A DNA stretch of 64,000 bases from Spodoptera frugiperda (GCF_023101765.2 NC_064224.1:4532103-4596102), one strand, 5' to 3'. Numbered from the stretch's first letter, positions 1 through 15,100 are shown. The notes: a model not told the origin generated them from the sequence alone. Numbers and translations are program-made.

Positions 1-70
1 ACCGGTGACCGACGTTAGCGGAGGATTTTCCTTCAACAGTTTTCTATTAGCAGTCAAAGACTTAAGTAGA
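1..70 (+). repeat. CCGGTGAC-type dispersed repeat, copy 1 (cut by window edge)
   Basis: The segment runs from ACCGGTGACCGACGTTAGCG through a stretch ending near AGTCAAAGACTTAA. Close copies lie at about 5425-5485 (inverted), 41085-41150 (inverted) and 57098-57165 (same strand). No coding potential is seen. The family is not recognised. Confidence 0.7.
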
Positions 71-630
71 AGCATACAGAGGCAATAAACATACGAAGTT
101 ATTTTCGTATTTATAATATTACTGAGTGGTTTTTTTAAGGGTATGAAATATACAAATAGATAAATACCACGCGTGACTTTTTAAAATGTGTTTAAAATGT
201 TACTTGAACTTTTGTTTGTTGTAAACAATAATTATGTAATTAGTTAATTACTTAAACAAAATAGTTAATTTGTTAATACACAAACATAAACCTATTTACT
301 TATAACTGCCAATCTTTCTAAATAAATCAATATTTTATCTTAATTTGTTTACAAAAAATACATTACGAACATAATTATGATGCCTTTTATTATTCTAATG
401 GTTTAGTAGAGGCGCCCAATGACAATGTGGTGGCGACACCTATTTTTCGTTAGAAACACATGAGGCATTTTAGACTTTAAGTAACAACTAAGATCTTCGA
501 AAACAGAAAAGCTTTGAATGGTAATATTTTTCTGATCGTGGTTTTGAATCAGAAATCCATGCTTAGTTCACAGGCGAATCACCCAACAAGTTAGTCTAAA
601 AGAATATCAAATCTTTCCAAAATATGTTTA

Positions 631-815
631 GACTGCACGGTTAGCGCGATTGCCGGGCAACCGCCTGCTGCGCAATGTGTAGCGTGTTCAATTCCCGCAC
701 GGAACAATTGTTTGTGTTATCCACAAATTGTTATTTCGGGTCTGGGTGTCATGTGCATGTGAAATTGTATGTTTGTTAACGCACCCACGACACAGAAGAA
801 AATTCTAGTGTGGGG
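631..815 (+). repeat. SINE family B copy
   Basis: The head GACTGCACGGTTAGCGCG, a degenerate pol III B box (GTTCAATTCCCGC) and the body word GGGTCTGGGTGTCATGTGCA define a tRNA-derived short interspersed element. It recurs at about 7849-7973 and 40262-40441 (plus), and 25206-25350, 28027-28188, 37047-37176 and 38099-38268 (minus). Confidence 0.7.
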
Positions 816-1084
816 TAAAGTAAGAAATAAAAAAAATAATTCTATAAAAAATATGTACTACTATTTTTTTATCACCAAAACAATTATTTTAAATTATAAT
901 TTAATTAGAATACAGCCCTGTGCTCATGTGGTTTCATGTGTGTTCAAGTGTCTCCTATATTTGTTCTAATTCCTGCGTAAGAGTAACTCGGGCAACGTAA
1001 TAATATCATTTTTGTATCTGACTATACTTTACTACAATTGCATTGTAACTTTTAAAAGAGAGGGTTGGCAGAACTGTATGTTAT

Positions 1085-1281
1085 TGTGTAAAAATTTCAC
1101 CAGTTATGTTTAATAGTCCCATGTGTAATAAGGAGGTGAGCCTATTACCATAAACCGGACAATAGTACCTACATATTTCGTGCTATAAACTGAGAGAAGA
1201 ACAATTATACTTTGCTCAACTCGGGAATCGAACCCCTTGCTCGGAAGTCGAATTTTGCAACCACTCCAACAACGAAGCAGA
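1085..1281 (-). repeat. SINE family A copy
   Basis: On the minus strand this reads CTTCGTTGTTGGAGTGG, a tRNA-like head, followed by a B-box-like GGTTCGATTCCCGAG and the body words ATGGTAATAGGCTCACC and ATGGGACT. It is the same family as the better-preserved copies at 9716-10013 and 55742-56032. Confidence 0.6.
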
Positions 1282-2223
1282 AAATGCTTATGATACCTAG
1301 GTACTCATACATTAGAGCTACCCGAAAGCAATATTATTCACTCGAGCTTTGAAGACGCCTAATACACAATAAGTATCCTGTCTTTTATAATCTCCAATGC
1401 CTTTTTTGTCGTCAACGCACTTGTAACTCCTTTAGTGCTGCTGCGTGTTGCGCCAATTGCTTACCATCAATCACCATCGTCATCAGTGACCGCTAATTTG
1501 TTGGTAATACTCATGAAAGCAATAGGAATTATGACGCGGTATGAAATTAAAAATATAATTAGTCCATCAGTAAGGTAATGAAAACATATTAGACCTTTTT
1601 ATATTTTGTCATATACTTAACAAATCAAAATGGGACAATTCAAATCGACATAAGTTTGAAAGTATTTGTTTCCGTAAGAAAATAAAAAAAACATGTCTAA
1701 TATTTAAAAATAATCTACAAGACGGACATTAAAATAAAAATTAGTCATATTCCTATTCTATTCAGACTAAGTACTTAAGTTCTTACCACATGACCTCAAT
1801 GACCTCAATATACCTGAATAATATTTTTCAATCTGTCCAAAAAATGGGAGCATCTAACGATATAAAGAGAAAACCACAAAAGAATTACGATATCATTGTT
1901 TAAAATTGTACCTATTTGTAAACACGACAACACATTAAGCTATACAAAACCAGTTTATCATAGTCTCGCTTTGTATGACCTTTCCGCACATTCGAAGGTC
2001 AGTTTATACTGGTTAGTGTAGTGTATTATGAGTAATTAATTACAACAATTTGCTTCGGAAGGAGGGCAGGGCAGGTATGCAAACATTGGTGAAATATTTG
2101 TACAAATGTATCAGGTATTTCTATTACAAAATAAGTGCGTGTTAAAGGAATTCGGGACTGTTATAAGTAAATTCTAATGGTTTACCATAATTTTGATTAC
2201 AAAACCATATTTTAGCCTTCTGT

Positions 2224-2512
2224 TTCGTTGGTCGAGTGGTCACAAGTGTGACTACCGGACAAGGGGTCTCGTGCTTGATTCGCGGGTTGGGCAAAATATT
2301 GCTGGGCTTTTTTCGGTTTATTGAAAATCTCAGTAGCAACACAGTGTGTAGAATTGTGCCTAGTGTAAGGCACAATTCTACACACTGTGGCTCCCTATTA
2401 CATGGGACTTAAAACATACGTAAAAAAAGCCCAGCAATACTTTGCCCGACCCGGAGATCGAACCAGGGTTCTTTTGTGCAGTCGCAATTGCGACCACTCG
2501 ACCTACGAGGCG
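2224..2512. repeat. Two SINE family A copies in opposite orientation
   Basis: A plus-strand copy (TCGTTGGTCGAGTGGTC head, about 2224-2421) is followed directly by a minus-strand copy of the head (about 2424-2512, ending CGACCTACGAGGCGAC). The two face each other. A near-perfect local palindrome, TAGAATTGTGCC/GGCACAATTCTA, lies at 2350-2382 inside the first copy. Confidence 0.65.
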
Positions 2513-3520
2513 ACTGCTAAATAATGAATTCTTAATTATAAGTCAAGATACGAGTATCATTATTATACTATTGTAATATGCGCACAAATTAGCCCACGGC
2601 TACTTCTAGCGTTACGCGGTTTTACTCAGGAACCACAACTCTAGATATGGATTTCTTTGTACGCCTACTTACCTATTTAAGTTATAGATACCTATTTCAT
2701 ATCGCCTATACCTAGGTATATTAAAATGTTATTGTCCTTTTCTGAGATCGAATGTGGTAGAAAAAGGCGTGTTCTATGTTTCGTTCTTGATTTTTGGATA
2801 TACTTAAATTGCCTATCCGTTTTATTTCTTAAGGGGGCAAAATCTTCAAAACATAAAGGGACCCTAGCTCACTACCGTAGGTATGCTCTACAGTGTCTTC
2901 CGAGCGGCCCTCTCAGTAATGACTCCCGAGTGTTTCCTCCCGAGTCCCGCCCTATCAGAAACAAAACATCAATATCAGATATCAGAATATCATTATAATG
3001 AAAAATATGTAGGTACCATCATACATTCTAGCTTTTGTCTATATTATGAAAAGATGACACAGCGCCACCTAGTGCGATCCTCACATACTTATTAGGTTGC
3101 ACTTGCAGTCGCAGCGCAAAGCGCATTTGGTGATACTTCAAACTAGTATACCCAAAACAATGACTTTGCATTCTACCGAACAGAATATTAAATAAAATTG
3201 TAAATATTTAACAATGATTGATGATGAAGATGATGACAATGATGAAGGAATTATTTTATTATTATCCGTTCAAGTTATATTCATTTATGTAACGATAGAA
3301 TAACTGAATTGTTTCTGAACGAAAAGTATAAATGTGTCAAACTGAGAACAAACGTCAAATGAGCTGTCATATGTCAGTCAAATGTCAACGAAACGTCATT
3401 TGGAAAGTCATCATGTGGTATTAAATGTCAACGTCAAATCAGTTTTCAACAAGTGGTTTTGGATAGTGGTCGTGTTGAACATTATTTTTATACTGATTAC
3501 GTAGTTTTGTGATATAAAAA

Positions 3521-6500
3521 ATGTATATTTACGAGTTACCGTTTGAGATAAACAAGGAGTTGTGTCGTTTGCTCGACTCAGAAAACTATTGGAAGGAATT
3601 GGCTGGAAACTGGATGAAATATACTGCCTTTGACGTAAACGTAAGTATCATATTATGAAGTTTGGGTATTTCCTCGCGGCGAAACATCTTTTTAATACGC
3701 TTTCTTGGAAATCCCAATAATTTTTGTGTCTTGTTCGTCATGCGATGTACATCTAGATTATTTGAGCCGCGTCAATAATTAAAATATGTACCTACATAAA
3801 CATACTCTAATGTCCCTCAAAGTTTGTAAACTTTACAATATTCATATTAAAATTTTGATATGATAAACAGTTTGTATTATTATCCAGGCAAATGTCATTC
3901 TTCTAGTTATCTCAATTCAGAGTAATAAGACTCATTTTTGCACGCTTAAAATATCCATTAACAATAATTATTTTTAGGACATAGAACAAACATCAATACG
4001 CTTGGGAGTATCACCAACAAATCATTTGCTGTCACGATGGGGCCAGCTGAACCATAGAGTAGATGAACTTTTTATTTTGCTATATAAAATGAAGCACATG
4101 CCAGCGCTGAACTGCCTGAAGCCTGTAGTCAATACCGACTTCCATAAATTGTTAAATAAACACAGACATTTGAGCAGTTCTAGGGATAAGAAAACTGCTC
4201 TTGTTACTGGTGAGTAACTATATTTTATTTAACACTTAGCATTACTATTATATCGATGGTTGGGAGGCTGATTGATCTAAGCAACAGTTTCTTGCACTAG
4301 TATAATTTATATACATATTTGGAATCACTGAAATTTTCTCGATCAAATGATCTATATAACTTAATATCGCAAAACATGTCTCTTAGACCAACAATAAATA
4401 GACTTTCCAACACAAAAAGAATTTATCAAAATAAATCAGTAGTTCCTAAGATTTGCGTGTTCAAACAAACAAATTAACTTCAGCTTGTTTAATTATAATA
4501 GTTTATATGATACTTATCTTACAAAGTTTCTAGAATTTTAAATTGATTGATGGTCATAATTTATTGTTGTCTATGTTAACTCATCAAGACAAACACCTGA
4601 CATAAATTATTATCAATATGATAAAACAAAGATAGGTATCTATTTACTCATCATTTTAATTGATGGCCAAATAAACAAGGTATTATTTTTATTCTTTATT
4701 AAATACATTTAGTGTGTATTATGTCGACAGTTGTCTCATGTTTAAATACACTTGAGAGCAAAGAAACAGTCTAGTGTTTTTTCTTTTTCATTTCTTGATA
4801 AATATTTTCTGATAAGAATATTTTATTAATTATTATTGGTAGCATATGTCATATGAAAGGCAATTTCAAATGAGAGTATTTTGTTGTAAAACTAATATTT
4901 TTGTTCTTTAAACAACATCCTAAGCAACATCCCTTTAATTTTCTTTGATTAATTGTAAAATACTGTAACTGTGTTACATACATATTATGTAACTTTATTG
5001 ATAATCTGGTAAACTTATGATTATGCAAGAGCGAGGTTTACCCCACACATTATGTTTTAGTGGAAAACCCAACTCATTTACTTGCAAAGATTTACAAAAA
5101 CTTTTATTTATTGTTTGTGTATTTCCAAACACTAGTCTCATTAGTTATTAAATGATGCATGGTAATTTTTTTTTTCATATTCATAATTTTTTGCCCAAAT
5201 TATGAATTAAGCCATAAGAGTTAAGAGTAAGTATAACTTTTGCTTAGTTCTGCAGTCAAACTTATAACCATCGTTCGAAGAAAGCACCTATTTGATTTAT
5301 CATATTTATTAGTAGAAAAAACATGTATATATTTACAGCTTATGGCAATACATTATAACTATGGTTAAAGTTATATAAAATACTTCACATTATGTAATTA
5401 CCTACTTAATTTCAGTTACTTAAGTCTTTGCTGCCAATAGAAAACTGTTGAAGGCAAATCCTCCGCTAACGTCAGTCACCGGTGACCACCACGGTGTTCA
5501 ATGTGTTAATTAAACTAATGACTTACTTGATGTTAATGTGTTATATTAATTTTTCAGAGCATACAAACAAGAAGAATTCAATAAGGACTGATGGATCCAT
5601 ACCGCTGCCTGTTATGTTAATAGAAAATGTAAGTATTGCATGTCTATTGCATTTCATTTATGTACACACGACTATGCAATGCAAAACCAGTATAAACCGA
5701 TCGTCGAATGTATTGAAAGTACGTATAAAGCGAGACCGTGATAAACTGGTTTTGTGTACCTTGATGACCGTGTGTCACTATACTGGCTTTCATTGGTCAA
5801 AATTTTACGTCAACCATGTGTATTAAAACTTTCTCATGTTTCTTGGGTGTGTTTATAATTAAAAGTACGTAATGAATTTCGTGTGTTCAATGCTAGTTTA
5901 AATGCGAAAGTGTGATGCAGCTATGTACAACTATATTGCCATCCCTTTTTCGCAAAACTGCAATGACCCTTATTCATTACCAAAAACAGACGATGCTAAA
6001 GTAACCGTTCAAGAAGAACAGGAAATGTCATCATTCCCTTTTAAATAAATATCAACTCTCTCTTGTTGATATTAAGATTGATTTCAGATTAACTGTAGGT
6101 ACAGTCAAAAAGGTCGGTGACATTCAGGTTTCATTGAAAATCGAACTTTACGTAAGGAAAACAAAGTTTATTTTACTTAAACAAATAACTTAATTTCTCC
6201 TTCGTATTGGGAACGTAGGTCGCGAGAGTACCTGTGCTAACCACTTAAGGTGAAGTCAAGGTCGGTCAATAAAAATAAGAATATGAAGAGATACTTATAC
6301 ATAATAATATGAAGAGAAGCGTTTGTCACAAACCTGTTCCGTGAATATGTTTTGAGGATATAAACCAATCTATAAGGAAATAACGAGGGGACGTCTTTTT
6401 AGCACGCTTTTATTAGGTCGAACCGATTGATGACGTCAGGATAGAGTACCTACATGTGTCATCACCTTTTAGATATTCACCATACGAGTGTTATAAGAAT

Positions 6501-9500
6501 CCTAATTAGACAGTGACAGGCTAATAAAACTCTCTGATAAACCTGAACCTTTTAAACTGTACTCTTGAATCCACCTTTCAAGCGTAGAGATTATCGTGGC
6601 GGATTAGGAGTTGAAACAGGGCGAATTTGGGTCAATAACAGTCTGACACTCATTGCACCCAGGGTGGAAGAAATTACTTGATGTCCCCACCCTTCCTCCT
6701 CCTTAAACAAAAATAATAGAGATTTTAGCAAAGCCCCTTATCTGAATTAGGCCCATAACTTAGCAAAGAATTGTCACAGGCCGTTGAGGACACTGAACCC
6801 AACTGCTGAGAAAATCTTAAGATAAACACCATTTATACTTATACCTATATTTATTTATTGCATTCCTTTTTGGCAAACCGAAAGACTCAATAAGTTCCAG
6901 GTACTTATTCTTATTACCCCAAATTCGAAGCGTTGCGCAAAAACCTGTTCCCGAATTAACATAATCAAAAGTGCACCTTTTACCTTATCGTTTGTTACAA
7001 GTGAATCTCCTGGATGATTTAAATTCGTTTTGGTAGGTGGCGCCCCATTCGAATAAAGCTGCTAGTAAAAAATAATAATGATCAGAAGTAAATTGTTATG
7101 TAGTGACGTCAAAGTGGCATACGTTTGTCACCATGCCAATTCTTTCTGTGACGTGTCGAAGAGGCGACTCCAAAATCGGTTAGTTTCCGCCGTAAGAGAC
7201 TATACATGAGCTGCGGACTGCCTAGCGGATTACCGCTACCGGGAGCTCCAACAGGAAAAGAAAATAGGAACGGGGTAGTTTTAGTCAGCAAGAATCTGAC
7301 ACTCCCTCTCGCCTCGCCCAAAGCTGGAGAAGTCATTGGGTGATTTTCTCCCCCACAAAAATAGGAACTATATATATATTATATACATTTAAGAGAGATC
7401 GGGCAGCAACGCTTTCTAGAAAAAACCTTAACATATAAACTGTGATCTTCAACCCGCCTGTCAAGTTATAAGAGTGCTCATATTATGTAGTGAAGGCTCA
7501 TAATGCATCAGTTTCTAGTTTCAATTTGCATGCTGCTAGATAAGTTCACTACATATAATGTTTAAAATAAAAAACTAACACATATTTTAACGATTGGACT
7601 ATCCGTTTTTGATATCGAAATCAAAATAAAACTTATTTAAATGCATGTGTTATTAAATACGCGTTTTCCTTGTTAGCAATAAAAATGCTTTTGTGATTTT
7701 ACGCTCGCGATAACCCGTGTGTCATTCAGTTATTAGGAATTTTATAGGGAAATATGTAACTACGTAAGTCCTGTAGTAAAATAGAATATATTTTGTACCT
7801 ATACTCTTCCCACGGGTATCATAGGAGCCGACGTACACACACACACTTTGACTGCACGGTTGGTGCGGTGGCTGGGCAACTTGTTGTTCCGGGTCTGGGT
7901 GTCATGTGCATGTGAACTTGAATGTTTGTAAACGCACCCACGACACAGGAGAAAATCCTAGTGTGGGACAACGTTTAAAATAAAACACATTTTATTAAGA
8001 CCGGGCAGTACCACTCTGATAAATTTGAAGCTAAACCGGTACTCTCAATACGAAACAGTTCTCTCTGATAAACCTGAACTTGAACCTCAGTACGAGTTTG
8101 TTATAAGTTCTCTACGTTTAAAGAATCCGAAACATGAGCGCGTTCGGCGCTTTAAGGGCTTAGTACGAGTTTGTATTACATTTAGAGCGCTCTCGTTTAC
8201 TCGTATAAAGCCCTCTGCAACTCTGCTTCGAAACGTGAAGATTAAGTATGTCAAACCCATCTTATGTAGAGGTTCGTTGTCCAATTGGACTGTCCTAGAC
8301 AGTGGACGAATGTACCTACACTACACCAACTACTAAAGACAAACGGGCTCAAATAAATTCCCATAAGAGATTTGTAATTAAATTTAACATACTATGTACA
8401 TCACAACCTCTATATACTATGATAATGCTACAACGAAGTATGATTTATCTTTGAATGGGAATTCCGAATTATGTATTTACGTATAGCTATAATTACAGTT
8501 GTACACGTTGTTCCATATTTATCTGTTAGCGCTAAACTCGGGAACTGCTTGACAAATTCCGCTAATTATAACTGTAGGTAGGTAAGTATTTATGAGTCAA
8601 TACTCATAAATGTTCATAAAATAAATTAGTAATGAAATTATTAACTATTTTCATTTCAAGTTTGAACAGAAAAATATTGTTTTATTAAAATTCTTAAATT
8701 AAAATACAACGTAGTCTACATAATATATATGTAGCTATCTGACGTTTTCGAGATGACCTGTTGGCCTGTTTGCAAATAAAGTGTGATATTTGATAAAAGG
8801 CTTGATTCACAGGTCGGCCAAAATATTCTAGGGAATATTTTTTGTAATTTTCCTGTTTCTTAAGACTTTTACACATTTTTTATACCTGTATCATTACTTC
8901 TACACTTCGCGTCTCAAGAATTGTTCTGAGATGGCCTATGAAACCTAAGAAAGGCGGGCAATGCACCTGTGACTCCTCTGGTGTTGCCCATGTCCATGGG
9001 TGGCCCTGATCGCTTACCCTTTTAGCCTTACTAGTGATCCGTCGGGTCGTTTACCCCTTATTCCTATTTATATTCATAAAAGAACTAAGCTAAACTAATA
9101 AGCATGGCACACCTAAAACTGTTTTTATAAACAACCGATCTTAAGTACGATAAGGCGTTATGATTGCAAATCTCGAGTTTTCCTCCTCTCTTCAAACAAA
9201 TATGTACTTGAGGAAAACTTGGAATATTATTTACAATTTCTGCATTGGCTTTAAGCCAAGTACCGTAGCATAACAACAATCATGTTGATTGACCACAATA
9301 ACTGTATAAGCCTGACAAACTTACCGACAAGTGCTCATCAAACAAAAATCAACTTTAATTTCAAGGTCGTTTAACTCAAATTTACAAATATTTTTGTTTG
9401 ACTTGTGTTCTTTCATCTTCACCTAGAAACCTACTCTTGAATGAAGAGTGGTGTATGGTTATTTAACGAAGAAAAGGTTGTGCAAAAATCTTCCTTATAA

Positions 9501-12093
9501 AAGAAGGTATAAGGCTTATTTTACGTTAGCAAGCAATCTTGAAAAAGGAGGTTTTTGTGTACTTTTTTTATTCAAAGTTAATGTATGCACATTTGGCTTC
9601 AGGCACTAATTTAATGAATCTGGTTGTTAATGTTGTAGCTACGGATGTTCCAGTGAGATGCTACCACAAAAAACAAACTAATAAGTGATTATAAGTAACA
9701 GAGTATTACTAGACTGCCTCGTTGGTCGAATGGTCGCTAGTGCGACTGCCAGGTAAGGGCGAGGGGTCTCGGGTTTGATTCCCGTGTCTGGCAAAGGTAT
9801 TACTGGACTTTTTTCGGCTCTTCGATTTTTCAGTAGTAGCACGGAGTCTGGAATTGTGCTTAGTATATGGCAATAGGCTCGCCCTCTATTACATGGGTCT
9901 TATAACTAAAATCGTGAAAAGTAGAGTGAGTGTAAATTGTATAGCGGCATTACGTGCCGTAATGTGTACCTCTCTCTACCTTCTCCCTTCGTGTATAAAT
10001 GGCGTGTCGTTGCTTAATATTAGTAATATTTATCTAATATGCAACAATAATTAAAACCATTATGATTTAGATAATGTCGTAACAGTTTCGGAATTTCATC
10101 TATAAAATTTTAGTAAATTCGAAACTATTTAATTTACATAATTACAATAAAACAAAAAGGATTACTAATATTATGATACCTAGATGTTATAAATTATAGA
10201 TGATTTCTATTACGTATAACGATGAGTCAGACTGGCTATTATCTTTTTAAGAAAAATAAGTAAGTGTGTGGTAAAATGTCAAAAGTGTTTCGGTAAAATC
10301 ATCGAATCAATTTCAGTATTCTTTTTCCTCTACTTAATTGAATCATTATATTATTATCATGTTTGCATAGTGACTCCTTCTTTCAATGCTTCGTTGTCTA
10401 ACCTTGGGGTCTAATCAAATTTAACGAAAAACGAGTTTTCGTCCTAAAACTTCGCAAATTTCGTACTATAATTCCATTTATTGCGATCGTTTGTGAACAA
10501 AAATGAACGAATGAAATGAAGATAAATAAATAGGTTTTGATTTGAAATTAAAAATAAAACGTTATTTGAAATTACGATATTAGTAAATCAATAAAACCTA
10601 CGGCCGTAGATAACGAAACTTCGCATTCGAGAACCGGAGTAGGCTCCCTGGCCGTACCGTGATCTTTTCCCGTCTAAGTTCCCAGTATTCAACAGGTTTT
10701 CCAAGCTCAATATCAATGTACCTATTTTTTTTATTAGAACATGACCTGGCATCGTGCCTATGTAATCCTATCTTGAAAAGAGGTAGATAGATACCTACAC
10801 CAACAAAGACGCATCCGTGACGTCACTCCACCGCCGCCGTTGTATCACTCCGGTCGAGACGGGCACGTGAACATTTATACAGTTCTTAACAATAGTTTTT
10901 CCTGTTCTAGGGTGAACAACTGCCGACGACGAGTCGAGTACAAAATGGCTACTCTCCCTCGCCTAATTATGATACAACTTCAGATATTAGTAAGGTAAGT
11001 CGTAACTTTTAATATTTTTTTATGGAATAAGCCGGTAAAGGGGCAAACGAATCACCTGGGGCCTTAGTCTGCTATTACAATTGTGTCAGAATGGTCGATC
11101 ATTGAGCAGTGCAAGAGGGACGGAGCTATGTAGGTTGTATAGCTCTTTCCCTCTTGCCTCTGATGGTAAGCAATCCCTTGAAGGCCCCTGATGGTAAGCA
11201 ATCTCCGCCGCCCATAGACACTTGAAACACTAGATGCGTTACAAATGCGTTGCCGGCCTTTTGGGGTTTAGGGTTTTTGGGGAATCGGAATCGGATTGGG
11301 GAATAATAGGGTAGATGACTAATTTTGATTTTAAAGTCCGTCTTGTAGACTATTTTAAAATATTATACACGTATTTTTTTTATTTTCTTACGGAAACAAA
11401 TACATTCCAAGTCAGTATTTTGCATGTAGGTAGCTATCATACCTCCTTTCTACAACTCTATATGACACACACAATCTTCGTGGTTCAAAGGTATGACTTG
11501 TGGTCAGTCAAGTACCTACCTACCTATGTACCAATCATTGTTCTTCAATGAATTTTATAAATTAACATACAATTACTAGCGCTATGTGATTCATCTGATT
11601 CCATGTGACACGTGAATCATTATATACATGTGTAGGTAACATATTTAAATATCAGTACTGTCCTATTTATAATACAGAAGTGACGTCACAACTACGTACG
11701 CTGTTGATTTTCTACGTAAAAGCTGAATTTATTGTTATTAATTTATTATGAATAACTTTTGTACCTAGAATACCAAATACCAAAAGTCATTGACGTATTA
11801 AGATTGGAATTTGATGCACGTATGGTATCGTTTACCTGCCAAAGCCATACCTAACCTAAATTGAGCCATCTTACCTGTGTTGGAAGCGATCGAGAAACTT
11901 TCAGCTTTAATATTTAAATGACGCAGTCCAACTTATAGTTCCACGTTATAAGCCCAGGTTTTCCTTTACCGTATGCCAGTGTTGTTTAAATAAACTTAAA
12001 AAGTACAAATAACTTGCAAAAAGTCACATTTTCACACAAACACGCACGCACACACACAAACACACGCACGCCGACACGCACGCACGCACTCTA

Positions 12094-12139
<46 letters not shown>

Positions 12140-15100
12140 CACACACTTATTCTATCTAATTATCATTAAATATTACAGACATCATCAACACAAGGCGACA
12201 AGCTGAACGAAGACAATGAGTTCCTGAAGAATGTATCAGCTATTCCGAAGATGAGCTACGAAGAGTTGAAGGAAGCCACCAACAACTGGTCTGAAAGCAA
12301 CCTCCTGGGACGGGGAGGGTTCGGGCAGGTTTTCAAAGGTACGTTAAAATTAAGACGTTAAATATACACCCTATTTTTCTATGCAAAATGAGCAGACGGA
12401 TCACCTAATAGTATGGCTATGGCCCACTTAGGAACATCGGAGGATTAGTTACAAGTGCGTTACTGGTTTAATGGTTTTAGAAGACGGGGAGAAAACAACG
12501 CAAGCGTTGTTTTACGCTGATTCTCTTTAAGGCCGTGGTATCATTCCAGTCGAACCAACCCGTACGTGGCAACTTCATTTAATTGATATAAAGTCGAAAA
12601 TCCAATGACTTTATTACGGGGACAAAATCATCCGTTAACTTCTCCCACATTAGACGACGCTGGAGGGAGTGTCAGACTCTTACTGACTAAAAACCACCCC
12701 GTTCCTACTCCTGCTTTTCGAGCCAAACCCCCAGCAAACTCGCTAGTTAGTCCGCAACTCCGGATGACAAATAGCTTAACCAACTGACCAAGTATATTAA
12801 AGCATATAATTTTATTGTAACTTTCGTGAGACATACTAAATTAATTATTATGTTATCGGCTTACTCACTCTCGGCTTACTATATTAAAGAATTAAACACT
12901 TTACAGGTGAATGGAAGCACTTGCCGGTGGCGGTGAAGCGTCTCCTCGACAACAACGACCACAACAAGGAGCTGATCAGGGAGATGTGTCTCAACCAGTA
13001 CAGGCACGACAATATACTGCCGCTCTATGGATACTCGCTTGGAGGTAATTGCAGTTTTTTTTATGGAAGATCGTAAACGATCTGACCGATCACCTAATGG
13101 TAAACATGGACGCTTGAAACACCAGATGCGTTACAAATGCATTGCCTTTTGGGGGTAAGGAATTTAAGGGTTGTTGGGGAATCTAGGTTTGGAAAGGGGG
13201 GTAATTGGGTCTCCGGTAACCTCACTCAAACAACGCAAGTTGTTTAACGTCGGTTTTTTGTGAGTGTTTAATTATACAAAATGTCCAGTAAATATTGAGA
13301 CTTACAACGTGGGGTCATAACTTGCATCAATAGGTATTGGCATGTACCAAAAAGGGATTTTTTTTTATATCGGGCGGAAACCTTAATTTTTACTTCTCTA
13401 GAATCTAGGGATCCTTTAAAAAGACCAACCTTTTATGACACGTTCCTAGGTGAGAGTCTACCTTGAGCCTCGTTCGTTTCGTTCGTCTACGTTTCGCCAC
13501 TTTCCACGATTCATATATATGTATGAATAAAATTAAAATATGATTTTTGCCTACAGCCGACAAACTCGCCTCATCTGCGTTCTCCGTCATAACCGCGGTA
13601 TAGGTTCATTATAATAATTTTGTAATGTTTAAATCAAAACTTATATCAATTCCAGGTCCAGAAGCTTGCCTAGTCTACCAGCTAATGGGTGGAGGCTCGT
13701 TAGAACAGCGACTTAGGATGAAGACACATCACCCACCGCTCACCTGGTCACAACGATACAACATCGCACATGGCATTGCTAGGTAAGATATTGGGTTTTT
13801 TTAAAGGGGGAATATCATCCAATGACTTCTCTCGCCTTGGGTGAGGTGGCAGGGAGTGTCAGACTCTTACTGACTAAAAACCACCCCGTTCCTACTCTTG
13901 CTTAGAACCGGAGCTTCGGTAACCTTTTACGTTGTCCGCAGCTACTAGAAAGATATTAGGTATCTTACTGAAAAGAAAATAAATAATTTCTATTGAAATA
14001 TTCTATTGAAACAAGTCATGCTTCGGCACGAATGGGCTGGCTCGACCGGAGTGATACTATGGCCTCACAGAAAACCGACGTGAAACAACGCTTGCGTTGT
14101 GTGAGTGAGGTTACCGGATGCCCAATTACCCCCCTTAACAATCTTCCCAATCCCCGATTCCCCAACAACCATTAAATTCCTAACCCCTAAAAAGCCGGCA
14201 ACGCACTTGTAACGCCTCTGGTGTTTCGAATGTCCATGGGCGGCCGTGATTGCTTATCACCAGGTCATTCGTCCGCTCTTTTACTCGTTTATACCTTAAA
14301 ATAAGTTATGAGCCCCTTGTAAATAGTACGAAACAATAATCAACTTTAAATAATATTAAACACCCTAATTTCAGAGGTCTTCAATTCCTACACACAATGG
14401 CGGGTACCCCCCTTATTCACGGCGATATCAAACCGGCAAACATACTCCTAGACACATGTCTCATGCCGAAGATAGGAGACTTCGGGCTCGCTAGAAAAGG
14501 ACCCTACGGAGACGATAGGACACATGTTAAAGTTTCCAAGTAAGTAATTATCAACCTTTTTCTCTTTAAAATAAAGTACAGATTGCAATAGGTGCAATCA
14601 GTTCTATTTGTTTATTTCATTTTGAACTTTTATGTATTGTAATTAGGGTTGAAAATATATTGGCTATGCTACTCTAGTCACAATTTTTTTTCAAGTTGTT
14701 GAGATTAGGTTGACTGTAAACTAGTCTAATTTTGTTTTATTTATTATGTGAGACTCTTCTCACAACAATTATATGAACAATTATCAACCTTATCTCTTTA
14801 TAATAAAATACAGATTGAAATAAGTGCAATCAGTTCTATTTGTTTATTTCATTTTGAACTTTAATACATTGTGATTAGGGTTGAAAATATATTGGCTATG
14901 CTACTCTGGTCACAATATAATTCACTTTAAAGACAGTTTAGGTAGGCTACGAACTTAACTTACTTTAACTTATTTTGTGAAAAGTGTGCTTCCTCCATGA
15001 ATGAACTAACCAATAACTTTTTATTTAACACTATATTTTTCTGACACCAGGGTATTCGGCACAAAGCCCTACCTTCCGGACGAGTACCTTCGCGACCGTT

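Larger units (their letters stand above)
1..3520. other. Intergenic spacer upstream of pelle
   Basis: I see no convincing gene here; the short open frames lack splice sites or recognisable protein. It holds a CCGGTGAC-type repeat at 1-70, a SINE B copy near 631-815, and SINE A copies near 1085-1281, 2224-2421 and 2424-2512. A low-complexity GATGAT-rich patch lies near 3205-3245. The last 180 bases before the pelle start contain several GTCAAATGTCA-like words on both strands and probably include the promoter, but no TATA box stands out. Confidence 0.6.

Noticed and set aside
1..5485. One large transposon bounded by the inverted CCGGTGAC units
   Set aside because: The interior contains ordinary pelle exons and the unit also occurs singly elsewhere in the window.
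9716..9790. Possible tRNA genes at the A/B-box-like segments (also 55960-56032 and 57593-57665)
   Set aside because: The cloverleaf is incomplete and the segments are the heads of a repeated SINE family with a common body.
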